Part shown: in pieces, positions 1 to 7,210 of the stretch
Numbering within the stretch: the first letter of the stretch is position 1
Layout: every line of letters begins with the position of its first letter
Origin: an uncultured Acidobacteriota bacterium
GTDB taxonomy: Bacteria; Acidobacteriota; Vicinamibacteria; Vicinamibacterales; UBA2999
Length of the DNA: 44,893 nt
Direction: 5' to 3'
Assembly (NCBI GenBank): GCA_902826515.1
Contig: CADEFD010000024.1
Location: forward strand, 1 to 44,893
Program-made: the position numbers and the translations under genes
Notes under the pieces: model-generated
The model's database searches: none
Told to the model about the DNA's origin: nothing
The model's input: only the letters and a program-made list of their open reading frames with translations

Positions 1-40
1 AGGGGGCGGTGCTGAGGCGCCGCCCGAGTCCCGACGTGCG

Positions 41-868
41 TCAGTCCAGAAAGAAATCCGGCATCAGGTCGTCCTCGCGGGCACCGTCGGGCAGATACCG
101 CGCGAGGTCGGTCACGCCTGCTTCGGCAAGCACCTCGTCGTCGATGAAGAAGCGGCCGGTGCAGTCGCGGCTCGGGCGCGTGAGGATGGCGTGCGCGGCG
201 TCCGCCATGATCGCCGCCGTGCGCGTGCGGCGCAGACGTGTCTCTTCGCCAGCGATGAGGGTGATGGCGGCCGTGCCGATCGCGGTGCGCGGCCAGAGGG
301 CATTCACCGCCACGCCGTCGGCGCGGAATTCCTCCGCCATGCCCAGCACGCACAGACTCATGCCGTATTTCGCCATCGTGTAGGCGACGTGCGGCGCGAA
401 CCAGCGCGGGTTGAGGTTGAGCGGCGGCGCGATGTTGAGCACGTGCGGATTGGCCGCCTGCAGCAGATGCGGCAGGCAGTGCTGCGTCGCGAGGAACGTG
501 CCGCGCGTGTTCACATGATGCATCAGGTCGAAGCGGCGGACCGGCGTGGCGAGCGTGCCGGTCAGGTAGATGGCCGAGGCGTTGTTCACGAGCACGTCGA
601 TGCCGCCGAAGCGCGCCACCGCGGCTTTCACCGCCGCCTTCACCTGCGGCTCCTCGCGAACGTCCATGGCCACCGCAAGCGACTGCCCGCCGGCTCGCTC
701 GATCTCCGCCGCGGCAGTGAAGATCGTGCCGGGCAGCTTCGGGTGCGGCCCGATGGTCTTGCCCGTCACGACCACATTCGCGCCGTCGGCGGCCGCCCTG
801 AGCGCGATCGCGAGACCGATGCCGCGGCTTGCGCCGGTGATGAACAGTGTTCTGCCTGACAGGGACAT
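41..868 (-). CDS. HSDL2-like short-chain dehydrogenase/reductase
   Basis: A 275-residue Rossmann-fold oxidoreductase. The nucleotide-binding motif TGASRGIG is at residues 11-18, NNAS at about 95-98, and the YxxxK pair is Y163/K167 (YTMAK). The text around residues 143-170 (LNIAPPLNLNP, then a long spacer to Y163) resembles human HSDL2 and its bacterial relatives, a peroxisomal/lipid-linked SDR branch of uncertain substrate. At the place where HSDL2 has the catalytic serine (SPPLNL, from memory) this protein has Ala147. The ATG at 868 is preferred. An in-frame GTG at 931 would add 21 residues translated from a G-rich heptamer repeat. No clear Shine-Dalgarno is seen. The upstream neighbour on the same strand (1008-1304) is separated by a terminator, so the gene is probably transcribed alone. 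Family confident; substrate unknown. Confidence 0.85.
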   Translation of the reverse strand: MSLSGRTLFITGASRGIGLAIALRAAADGANVVVTGKTIGPHPKLPGTIFTAAAEIERAGGQSLAVAMDVREEPQVKAAVKAAVARFGGIDVLVNNASAIYLTGTLATPVRRFDLMHHVNTRGTFLATQHCLPHLLQAANPHVLNIAPPLNLNPRWFAPHVAYTMAKYGMSLCVLGMAEEFRADGVAVNALWPRTAIGTAAITLIAGEETRLRRTRTAAIMADAAHAILTRPSRDCTGRFFIDDEVLAEAGVTDLARYLPDGAREDDLMPDFFLD

Positions 869-879
869 GGGGAGGCTCT

Positions 880-914
880 GGGCTGGGGGCTCGGGGCTCG
901 GGGCTGGGGGCTGG
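880..914. repeat. G-rich heptamer repeat (GGGGCTN)
   Basis: About five near-perfect copies of a seven-base unit (GGGGCTC / GGGGCTG) lie just upstream of the SDR start codon. The same unit recurs at 4649-4680 and 41295-41313. The G-runs could form a G-quadruplex on the plus strand, which is the template strand for the SDR gene. Confidence 0.7.
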
Positions 915-927
915 TGAACACTACCGC

Positions 928-964
928 ACAAAAGCGAAGGGCCCGGCGGGTGACCGCCAGGCCC
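928..964 (-). terminator. Rho-independent terminator after the zinc-ribbon gene
   Basis: Read on the minus strand, an 11-bp stem (one G-U pair, 939-949 with 954-964) with a 4-base loop is followed by a T-rich stretch (TTCGCTTTT). It lies 43 bases past the stop codon of the 1008-1304 gene and before the SDR start. Confidence 0.65.
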
Positions 965-1007
965 TCGTTCAGATGGTGTTCAGCGGGACCGGCGTCCCGG
1001 ACCACGT

Positions 1008-1304
1008 CTATTCGACGTAGCTGTAACCGCAGTTATCGCAGACCCACATGCGACCCTGCTTGTACATGTTGTAGGCGCACTGCGGGCAGATGCGGTAGGC
1101 GCGGCCGTCTTCGTCGGTGTAGGTCTTCTGCGAGCTGCCGCCGCTCTTCTTGTCGTCGCCGCCCGAGGAGTTCTTTTCTTCCTTGGGCTTCTGCTGATCC
1201 AGCTCCTGCGCCGCGGCCGGAGCCACGACCGTCAGACCGACCGCGGCGGCAAACAGCGCCGACCCTCGCAAGAAGTTCCGACGATCCAGATTGGTCTCGA
1301 ACAT
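1008..1304 (-). CDS. Tat-exported zinc-ribbon protein of unknown function
   Basis: A 98-residue protein. Residues 7-33 form a Tat-type signal: DRRNFLRG, a hydrophobic run, then an AAAQ cleavage region. A low-complexity acidic/lysine/glycine/serine linker (about 34-65) follows. The C-terminus is a single zinc ribbon with CPQC (about 74-77) and CDNC (about 89-92), which would bind one zinc or iron. The Tat signal implies that the ribbon is folded, probably metal-loaded, before export, so it acts outside the cytoplasm. A strong ribosome-binding site (GAGGAGG) lies about 9 bases before the ATG. It is followed by its own terminator. I do not recognise a named family. A rubredoxin-like fold is possible but the spacing is not that of classical rubredoxin. 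Confidence 0.8.
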   Translation of the reverse strand: MFETNLDRRNFLRGSALFAAAVGLTVVAPAAAQELDQQKPKEEKNSSGGDDKKSGGSSQKTYTDEDGRAYRICPQCAYNMYKQGRMWVCDNCGYSYVE

Positions 1305-1447
1305 GTCCGCGCGCCTCCTCGTGAAACCCGAAATGTGCCTTCGGAAAGTGTAACCGATGTCCGACCGATATGGTCGCGCCGGCCGCAGGAATTCTGTCTA
1401 CGAGGCGCGTCGGCGGCCGGCCACCTCTGCCGTAGCGCCCCCTCCGG

Positions 1448-1831
1448 TCACGGCACCGGGCGAATCTCGACCTGGCCGGTGATCCGCCGCGACACCGGGC
1501 ACCGCCCGGCAATCTCGGTGAGACGCGTGCGCTGCTCGTCGGTGAGCGGCGCGCCGAAGTGCAGGGCACGTTCCACGATGAAGACGCCGCCTTCGTCGCG
1601 GCCGCTGAGGTCGATCTGCAGGTCGCCCAGCTCCCAGCCCTTGCGGCCGGCGTACATCTTCAGCGTCATCGCCACGCACGCGCCGAGCGCGCCGAGCAGC
1701 ATCTCGGTGGGATTCGGGCCGCGGTCTTCTCCGCCGACGTCGGCGGGTTCGTCCGAGACCACGGTGTGATGGCGGACCTGGATGTTCTGGGCGAACGGAC
1801 CGCCCGCGGAAGCAACGTGCACGCTGGTCAT
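1448..1831 (-). CDS. OsmC/Ohr family protein
   Basis: A 127-residue OsmC-family protein, the family of thiol-dependent organic hydroperoxide reductases. The two redox cysteines are present: C52 in GACVAM and C111 in GRCPVSR. The glycine/proline-rich turn GPNPTEML before the first cysteine is typical. Length matches the short OsmC/YhfA-like branch rather than canonical Ohr (about 140), so the substrate cannot be assigned. It lies 22 bases downstream of the truncated haemoglobin gene on the same strand, suggesting a two-gene oxidative/nitrosative-stress operon. Confidence 0.85.
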   Translation of the reverse strand: MTSVHVASAGGPFAQNIQVRHHTVVSDEPADVGGEDRGPNPTEMLLGALGACVAMTLKMYAGRKGWELGDLQIDLSGRDEGGVFIVERALHFGAPLTDEQRTRLTEIAGRCPVSRRITGQVEIRPVP

Positions 1832-1853
1832 GCGGAGTGAACCTCGGCGCCGG

Positions 1854-2240
1854 CTAGGCGCGGTTGATCATGAACGACGCCATGTGATGGAAGAACGGCG
1901 TCAGCACGGCGGCGGCATCCTCGGGGATCTCCGCCGCGACGAGCGCGCGGTCCATCAGTGCCACCCAGCGGTTGCGGCCGGCGGCGTCGATGGCAAACGG
2001 CATGTGGCGCATGCGCAGCCGCGGATGGCCGCGCTGCTCCATGTAGCGGGGCGGCCCGCCGAAGCGGCCCACCAGGAAATCGCGCAGGCGCACTTCGGCG
2101 CCCTCCATGTCCTCGGCCGGATACATCGGGCCGAGGATGTCATCGCCGGGCACCTGCGCGTAGAAGGCGCGCACGAGGCGCGCGAACCCTTCCTCGCCGA
2201 TGCGGGCGTAGACCTGACCTTCGTCGAGCGGCGTGCTCAT
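1854..2240 (-). CDS. glbO: Group II truncated haemoglobin
   Basis: A 128-residue 2-on-2 globin. Visible family features are the B-helix FYAQV segment with an aromatic B10 position, the FGGPPRYMEQRGHPRLRMRHMPF segment in two parts around residues 62-85 with the proximal haem histidine in RHMPF, and the group II tryptophan (G8) in NRWVALM. Group II proteins bind O2/NO and are usually tied to NO or peroxide detoxification. The gene is first in a pair with the OsmC gene. It is divergent from the 100-residue gene at 2284, with about 43 bases between start codons. Confidence 0.9.
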   Translation of the reverse strand: MSTPLDEGQVYARIGEEGFARLVRAFYAQVPGDDILGPMYPAEDMEGAEVRLRDFLVGRFGGPPRYMEQRGHPRLRMRHMPFAIDAAGRNRWVALMDRALVAAEIPEDAAAVLTPFFHHMASFMINRA

Positions 2241-2271
2241 CCTTCGATGATACCGCCCCGGCGGCCGCGAC

Positions 2272-2277
2272 TAGAAT
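2272..2277 (+). promoter_or_regulatory. -10 box (TAGAAT), leaderless start likely
   Basis: TAGAAT matches the sigma-70 -10 consensus at five of six positions and lies 6 bases before the ATG at 2284. Transcription would therefore begin at or next to the start codon. No good -35 box is seen 16-18 bases upstream. Confidence 0.45.
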
Positions 2278-2283
2278 GAACGC

Positions 2284-2586
2284 ATGAACGACGACGCCCC
2301 GAAAAGTGCGCTCGAACTCGCCATGGCCCGCCTGAAGCAGAAGGACGTCGAGGCCGGCAGCGTCGAGGCGCCGCTCACCGACGCTCAGAAGTCCGAAATC
2401 GCCGACGTGCGTCAGCTCTACGCGGCGCGCCGCGCGCAGGCCGAGATCATGCAACAGGCCAGCCTGGCGAGCGCCGTCGACGTGGAGGGCCTGGCCCGGC
2501 TGCACGAGGAGTTCCGCCGCGACACCGATCGCATGCAGCGCGAGCTCGACGAGAAGGTGGCCTCGATCCGGCGGCGCTCAGAGTAG
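2284..2586 (+). CDS. Small coiled-coil-like protein of unknown function
   Basis: A 100-residue, charged, mostly helical cytoplasmic protein with no signal or membrane segment. Leu/Ala heptad-like spacing through residues 8-60 (LELAMARLKQK and following) and a basic C-terminus suggest a small coiled coil. No family recognised. The product is supported by codon periodicity, by the -10 box just before its ATG and by its place in a divergent arrangement with glbO. Its last 9 bases overlap the end of the convergent methyltransferase gene. Confidence 0.65.
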   Translation: MNDDAPKSALELAMARLKQKDVEAGSVEAPLTDAQKSEIADVRQLYAARRAQAEIMQQASLASAVDVEGLARLHEEFRRDTDRMQRELDEKVASIRRRSE

Positions 2587-3738
2587 CCGCAGCAGGCACG
2601 TCTGCAGGTAGCGCGCGTCCACGTCGGCCAGTTCGGTCGGATAGTCGCTCGGCAGGCCGCCCTGCGCGACGAGCCGCGGCTGCCGCGCCGCCGGCACCGC
2701 CACCTGCACCGCGCCGGCCAGCGAGTAGCCGCGTGTGTTGCTCGCGAGCCACAGATCGCCGCCCGGCGCCAGCAGATCGCAGGCGCCGCGGATGATCGGC
2801 GGATAGTCGCGATCGATGGCGAAGGGCGCGTGACGCGCCGCCGAGAAGCTCGGCGGGTCGATGAGCACCACGTCGAAGCGCCGGCCGTCGCGCAGCGCCT
2901 CCGAGAGGTACGCAGAGACATCGGCGGCCACCGTCGTGTGCAACGCGGCATCGAGACCGTTGAGCGCGAAGTGATCGCGCGCCCAGCCGAGCACCCCTTC
3001 CGACAGATCCACGCTCGTGACGTGCGCGGCGCCGCCGGCGGCAGCCGCGACCGAGAGCGCGCCCGTGTAGGCAAAGAGGTTCAGCACGCGACGCCCGGCC
3101 GAGAACGTCGCGATGCGGGCCCGTTCGGCGCGCATGTCGGTGAAGAGGCCCACGTTCACGCCCGTCGTCAGGTGCACCTCGAACTGCCAGGCGCCCTCGC
3201 GCACGACGAGTTTCTCGGGCGGGGCCTCGCCGAGCAGCGCCACGTTGGCCGGCCCCACGGCGGCCCGCCCGCGGCCGCGGTGTTTCACCACCACGCCGCG
3301 CGCCATGCGCCGGTCGAGCAGCCCCTGCGCCACGAGCTCCGCCACCGGCACGAGGGCGCCGGTGAGGGCGGAGACCACGGCCCACGGGCCGTAGACGTCG
3401 GCGAGCACACCGGGCGTGCGATCGCCGGCTCCGTTCAGCAGCCGGTAGGCGCGATCGCCGCCAGTGAGGCCGTGCGCCACGCGCAGCGCCATCGCCGCGT
3501 CGAGACGGGCATCGGCCCAGGCGCGATCGATGGCCGGCGGGTCGCCCGGCGCCAGCAGCCGGAAGCAGCCGGCATCGCGGTCGACCACCGCCAGACCGAC
3601 ACTCGCGAACACATGCGACTGCAGGCGCACGATCTCGCCGTCGGCCAGGGCGGCGGGCGCCGCGAAGAGCGAGAACGGCACGTCGCTCGTGCGCGCCGCG
3701 CGGTCGATGACACGCTGCGGCACGGTCACGTTGGTCAC
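2578..3738 (-). CDS. RlmI-like 23S rRNA (cytosine-C5) methyltransferase
   Basis: A 386-residue class I SAM-dependent methyltransferase of the RlmI/RlmK type. It has an N-terminal PUA-like domain (about 1-75), an RlmI-type middle region (RTPGVLADVYGPWAVV) and a C-terminal Rossmann domain. In that domain VLNLFAYTGALSVAAA is the SAM-binding loop and LIDPPSF is the catalytic DPPxF motif. The family methylates 23S rRNA cytosines. The GTG at 3738 is chosen because it overlaps the upstream stop as GTGA and has GGAGG about 7 bases upstream. An in-frame ATG at 3804 would force a 70-base overlap. It is translationally coupled to the pseudouridine synthase, giving an rRNA-modification pair. The exact target base is inferred only from family. 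Confidence 0.88.
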   Translation of the reverse strand: MTNVTVPQRVIDRAARTSDVPFSLFAAPAALADGEIVRLQSHVFASVGLAVVDRDAGCFRLLAPGDPPAIDRAWADARLDAAMALRVAHGLTGGDRAYRLLNGAGDRTPGVLADVYGPWAVVSALTGALVPVAELVAQGLLDRRMARGVVVKHRGRGRAAVGPANVALLGEAPPEKLVVREGAWQFEVHLTTGVNVGLFTDMRAERARIATFSAGRRVLNLFAYTGALSVAAAAGGAAHVTSVDLSEGVLGWARDHFALNGLDAALHTTVAADVSAYLSEALRDGRRFDVVLIDPPSFSAARHAPFAIDRDYPPIIRGACDLLAPGGDLWLASNTRGYSLAGAVQVAVPAARQPRLVAQGGLPSDYPTELADVDARYLQTCLLRLL

Positions 3739-4544
3739 GACGCGGCCTCCACCGTCCACTGCGCGTCGAGCCACGACGTGAGCGCCGCCAGATCCACAGG
3801 CCACGGCGCCGTGGCGAGCACGCGGCGGTCACCGGCCGGGTGCGGCACGTCGATCGACGCGGCGTGGAGCGCGAGCCGCGGCACCGGAACCCCCGGCAGC
3901 AGCGCCGCGGCGGCGCGGCCATACACGGCGTCGCCGAGGATCGGCGTGCCGATCGCGCGCAGGTGCACGCGGATCTGGTGGTGGCGTCCGGTGCGCGGGG
4001 TGGCGGCGACGGCGGCAATCCGCTGCGCCTCGTGCGCCCAGGCGCGCGTCACCGCGTAGTCGGTCGTGGCCGGGCGCGCGCCCGGTTCGTCGGCCCGCGC
4101 CGGACGCGCCTTGCCCTTGCGCGCCTCGTGCAACGCCAGGTCGATGGTGCCCGCGGGCGGCGCCGGCACGCCGTGCACGAGCGCGGCGTACTGTTTCGCG
4201 ACGTCGCGCCGCTCGAAGGCCATCGACAGCGCGCGGTGCGCCTCGGCGGTGCGCGCGAAGACGACGACACCCGAGGTGTCGCGGTCGAGCCGATGCACCA
4301 CCCACACGCGCGTACCGAGCGCCGCGGCCACCCGGTCGCGCAGGCACGAGGCGGGTGGCGCATCCGGCATGGGAATCACGGCGACCCCGGCGGGTTTGTC
4401 CACGACCACGAGGGCGGCGTCGTCGTAGAGGAAGGTCACGGGCACGTCGGCGGCGGCGCCGGCGTCAGGGTCGGCCAAGGGTGTCCTGCACGTTCTGTGA
4501 AATCTGCCAGAAGAGGTCGTGGCCGGCGATGTCGCCGGGATCAT
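3735..4544 (-). CDS. RluA-family pseudouridine synthase
   Basis: A 269-residue RNA pseudouridine synthase. The catalytic motif is VHRLDRDTSGVVVFA, with the nucleophilic Asp in HRLD. Motifs II/III follow: KQYAALVHG and GRHHQIRVHLRAIGTPILGD (20 residues). It isomerises uridine in rRNA or tRNA; which site cannot be read from sequence. There is no S4 domain, so it resembles RluC/TruC-like short forms. The ATG at 4544 has GGAGGA about 10 bases upstream. Start points further in (TTG at 4479, GTG at 4446) are possible because residues 1-30 look non-conserved. Its stop overlaps the GTG of the downstream methyltransferase. Confidence 0.87.
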   Translation of the reverse strand: MIPATSPATTSSGRFHRTCRTPLADPDAGAAADVPVTFLYDDAALVVVDKPAGVAVIPMPDAPPASCLRDRVAAALGTRVWVVHRLDRDTSGVVVFARTAEAHRALSMAFERRDVAKQYAALVHGVPAPPAGTIDLALHEARKGKARPARADEPGARPATTDYAVTRAWAHEAQRIAAVAATPRTGRHHQIRVHLRAIGTPILGDAVYGRAAAALLPGVPVPRLALHAASIDVPHPAGDRRVLATAPWPVDLAALTSWLDAQWTVEAAS

Positions 4545-4620
4545 GGGACTATCTTCCTCCGAACCGGCATCGGTCCGCCGGTGGAACGCAACTTGTAAGC
4601 AGCCGTCCCGGAGTATCCAG

Positions 4621-5166
4621 ATGGTCCAGTTGAGAGGACAGGCACAGCGGGGCCCGGGGCTCGGGATCCGGGGCTCGGGAAGTGCGCCTGCGGCCTGGAG
4701 CACGGGGCCGCTCGTCGCGGCGCTGGCGCTCGCGGCGCTCGTGGTCTCGGCGCTGCCGGCGCGGGCGCAGTCGGCCGTGGGGTTCCATGGCGGCTTCGCG
4801 GCAGACTCGGGACAGCCCGAGCAGGTCTTCGGCGGCGTGTTCTTCCAGTCGGGCGACATCGGCCGCGGCATCCGTCTGCGCCCGGGCATCGACGGCGCCA
4901 CCGGCGACTGGCTGCGCACGGCCACCATCGGTCTCGACTTCGTCTACGGCTATCCGCTCAGCAACGGCTGGACGCTGCTGGCCGGCGGCGGACCGGCCGT
5001 GGTCATCACGCGGATTCCGGACCTCGACTATCGCGATACCGGTGTCGGCTTCCACTCGCTCTTCGGCTTCGGTCACGACAACGGCTTCTTCGCCGAGGTG
5101 CGTCTCGGCTCCGGCCGCGCGCAGCAGCTCAAAGTCGGCGTGGGCTGGGCGATCGTCTTGAACTGA
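4621..5166 (+). CDS. Exported outer-membrane beta-barrel-like protein
   Basis: A 181-residue protein with a signal peptide whose hydrophobic core (PLVAALALAALVVSAL) ends at ARAQS (about residues 48-51). The mature part has alternating hydrophobic/aromatic strands (TATIGLDFVYGY, GWTLLAGGGPAVVI, FFAEVRLGSG, QLKVGVGWAIV), like a small 8-strand barrel of the OprF/opacity type. The n-region before the signal core is long (about 27 residues) because it is translated from a G-rich heptamer repeat (4649-4680). No ATG, GTG or TTG lies between the repeat and the hydrophobic core, so translation must pass through it. GGAG sits about 8 bases before the ATG. Function unknown. Confidence 0.7.
   Translation: MVQLRGQAQRGPGLGIRGSGSAPAAWSTGPLVAALALAALVVSALPARAQSAVGFHGGFAADSGQPEQVFGGVFFQSGDIGRGIRLRPGIDGATGDWLRTATIGLDFVYGYPLSNGWTLLAGGGPAVVITRIPDLDYRDTGVGFHSLFGFGHDNGFFAEVRLGSGRAQQLKVGVGWAIVLN
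4649..4680. repeat. G-rich heptamer repeat inside a signal-peptide coding region
   Basis: The sequence GGCCCGGGGCTCGGGATCC followed by another GGGGCTCGGG is related to the unit at 880-914 and 41295-41313. Here it is within the coding region and encodes the Gly/Pro/Arg/Ser-rich N-terminus of the barrel protein. Confidence 0.6.
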
Positions 5167-5217
5167 TGCCCCTCGGGCCCCCGGGGCCAGGGACCCGGGC
5201 TCCGAGCCCCCCGGCCC

Positions 5218-5223
5218 TATACT
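5218..5223 (+). promoter_or_regulatory. -10 box (TATACT), leaderless start likely
   Basis: TATACT lies 7 bases before the ATG of the thioesterase at 5231 and just after a very GC-rich, hairpin-forming stretch (about 5172-5215). Only -10 spacing is convincing; no -35 is evident. Confidence 0.45.
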
Positions 5224-5230
5224 CCCCCGC

Positions 5231-5725
5231 ATGAGCGACCCGACCCGCACCCGCACCGTCACCTGGGCCGATCCCGCCATCCATGCATGGCGCGCGTCGA
5301 GCGGTCCGGGCCTCGAGATCCTGCAGAAGGTCATCGCGAAGGAACTGCCGCCGGCGCCGATGGCAAGTGTGCTCGGCTACGAGCTGGTCGAGGCAGCCGA
5401 GGGGCGCGCGGTGTTCACCGTGACGCCGGCCGAGTTCCACTACAACCCGGCGGGGCACGTGCACGGCGGCTTCGCGGCCACGGTGCTCGATTCGGCGATG
5501 GGCTGCGCCGTCTATTCCACCGTGGAGGTCGGCTGGACCTACACGACGATCGAGATCAAGGTGAACTACCTGAAGCCCATCACCGTCGCGACCGGCCCGC
5601 TTCGCGGCACCGGGACGCTGCTGCACCGCGGACGCCGCACGGCGATGGCCGAAGGCCGCCTCGAAGACACGTCGGGCCGCCTGCTCGCGCACGCGACGAC
5701 GACGTGTCTCATCTGGCAGGTTTGA
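5231..5725 (+). CDS. PaaI-family hotdog thioesterase
   Basis: A 164-residue acyl-CoA thioesterase of the PaaI/4HBT superfamily. The hotdog helix motif HVHGGFAATVLDSAMG contains the HGG turn and the catalytic acidic residue in LDSAMG. A later strand, TTIEIKVNYLKPI, carries the conserved N-Y-L-K-P found in PaaI relatives. Its likely job is hydrolysis of an aromatic or short acyl-CoA. There is no signal peptide, so it is cytosolic. It stands alone on the plus strand and converges with the HupE-like gene. The substrate is not predictable from the neighbours. Confidence 0.88.
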   Translation: MSDPTRTRTVTWADPAIHAWRASSGPGLEILQKVIAKELPPAPMASVLGYELVEAAEGRAVFTVTPAEFHYNPAGHVHGGFAATVLDSAMGCAVYSTVEVGWTYTTIEIKVNYLKPITVATGPLRGTGTLLHRGRRTAMAEGRLEDTSGRLLAHATTTCLIWQV

Positions 5726-5741
5726 TCTCGCCGAAGCCCGC

Positions 5742-7064
5742 TCAGGTCTTCTGACCCGCGGGCGAAGGCCGCGCCGTAACCTTGGCGAAAGCGGGCCGCA
5801 CCAGCCACGCCGCCAGCACCGCGAGTACCAGGAGCATCGCCCAGCGCAGCACGGCCGCCATGAACGCGGCATCCACCACCGGCCAGGCGAGCGGGAACTT
5901 CGCCAGCACCTCCCACCGCTCCGCCAGCCAATGCCAGGCAGTGTGGGCGACGAACGCCGAGAGGATGATCGTGCCCACGCGCGCGTCGACCACGCGCCCG
6001 AGCACGAGCGCCAGCAGCGGCAGCATCACGAGCAGCACGAGGAGCTGCCCCAGCTCCACGCCCACATTGAAGGCCAGCAGCGACGTCAGCAGGTGGCTGC
6101 CGGCGAACTGCAGCGATTCGCGCAGCGCGAACGAGAAGCCGAAGCCGTGCACGAGACCGAAACCGAACGTCACCACCCAGCGCCGCTCGAGGTGCGCGCC
6201 GGTGATGTTCTCGATCGCCATGTAGACGATCGATGCCGCGATGAGCGTCTCGATGAGCGGCGGGAACCACAACGCGTCGGGCGCCATGTCGAACGCCGAG
6301 GCGATGAGCGTGATCGAATGCGCCACCGTGAAGGCCGTGACCACGGCGACGAGCGGGCGCAGGCGCCGGAACGGGATCACCAGGCAGAACAGGAAGAGCA
6401 GGTGGTCGATGCCGTCGAGGATGTGGAAGAAGCCGTCGCGCGTGAAGCGGAAGGCGGCCTGGTACCAGCTCGGGTCGAGCTGCACGATGCCGGTGTCGCC
6501 GTGCACGTCGAAGGCACGTTCGGGACTGCCGGGCGCGAGCAGCCGCAGCACGACGTTGACGCGCAGGCCGAGGCGGGTGAGGCCGGGCATGATGGCGAAC
6601 TTCGAGCGGTCGGACTGGATCGGGTACTCGAAGCGCACGTCGAGCAGACCGTCCTGCCAGTAGAGCTCGGTGTCGTCGGGCAGCGGCGCCGCCTGGAGGT
6701 GCGCCACGGCCTCCTCGTAGGTGGCGAAGGCCTTGTCGGACGGCAGCGACACCCGGGCCGCCGTCACCGTCGCCTTGGGCAGCAACTGCCCGTTTTCGTA
6801 GACGTCCACGAAGTCGCCGATCCAGAGCGTGGCGGCATCACGCAGCGTCGGCCCCATACGGCTGAGGTCGAGGAAGCCGTTCGTCAGCGTCGGCACGTCC
6901 ATGTCGCGCATCGCCTTCAGCGGGGCGCGCACGAGGAAGACGAGCGTCTGCCCTTCGGGCTTCAGGAATGTCTGGACGGTGACTTCGTTGGGAATTTCAT
7001 GGGCGGACGGCCTGGCGGCGAGCAGCAGGCCGACGACCAGCGCGAGCGCCAGCGTACGGTTCAC
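5742..7064 (-). CDS. HupE/UreJ-family membrane protein with extracytoplasmic N-terminal domain
   Basis: A 440-residue protein with a signal peptide (LALALVVGLLLAARPSAHE), an exported beta-rich domain (about 23-210) and a C-terminal block of about seven membrane helices starting near residue 220. Motifs of the HupE/UreJ 2 family are visible: GIDHLLFLFCLVIPFR, FTVAHSITL, and FGLVHGFGFSFALRE with its two histidines. The family is linked to nickel/cobalt transport in hydrogenase and urease clusters, but Acidobacteriota homologues are usually orphan, as here. The larA gene at 20975 needs nickel, though it is far away and no link can be shown. The C-terminal 13 residues are polar and non-conserved. 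Confidence 0.85.
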   Translation of the reverse strand: MNRTLALALVVGLLLAARPSAHEIPNEVTVQTFLKPEGQTLVFLVRAPLKAMRDMDVPTLTNGFLDLSRMGPTLRDAATLWIGDFVDVYENGQLLPKATVTAARVSLPSDKAFATYEEAVAHLQAAPLPDDTELYWQDGLLDVRFEYPIQSDRSKFAIMPGLTRLGLRVNVVLRLLAPGSPERAFDVHGDTGIVQLDPSWYQAAFRFTRDGFFHILDGIDHLLFLFCLVIPFRRLRPLVAVVTAFTVAHSITLIASAFDMAPDALWFPPLIETLIAASIVYMAIENITGAHLERRWVVTFGFGLVHGFGFSFALRESLQFAGSHLLTSLLAFNVGVELGQLLVLLVMLPLLALVLGRVVDARVGTIILSAFVAHTAWHWLAERWEVLAKFPLAWPVVDAAFMAAVLRWAMLLVLAVLAAWLVRPAFAKVTARPSPAGQKT

Positions 7065-7130
7065 GCCCGGAGCCTACCGACTCCGCCCCCGCTCTGGCAA
7101 GGCCGGCCGCCGGCGACCCGGGATTCCCGG

Positions 7131-7157
7131 TTGGCAGCCATCCGATCCGTGTATACT
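7131..7157 (+). promoter_or_regulatory. Sigma-70-like promoter of the NHL-repeat gene
   Basis: A -35 TTGGCA at 7131-7136 and a -10 TATACT at 7152-7157, preceded by GTG (extended -10 flavour), with a slightly short 15-base spacer. The start codon is 53 bases past the -10. Confidence 0.55.
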
Positions 7158-7210
7158 CGCCGGGTTTCGGGTTACCCGCGCGAGGCGGGGTCCCTGTCGG
7201 TGGAGGCACC

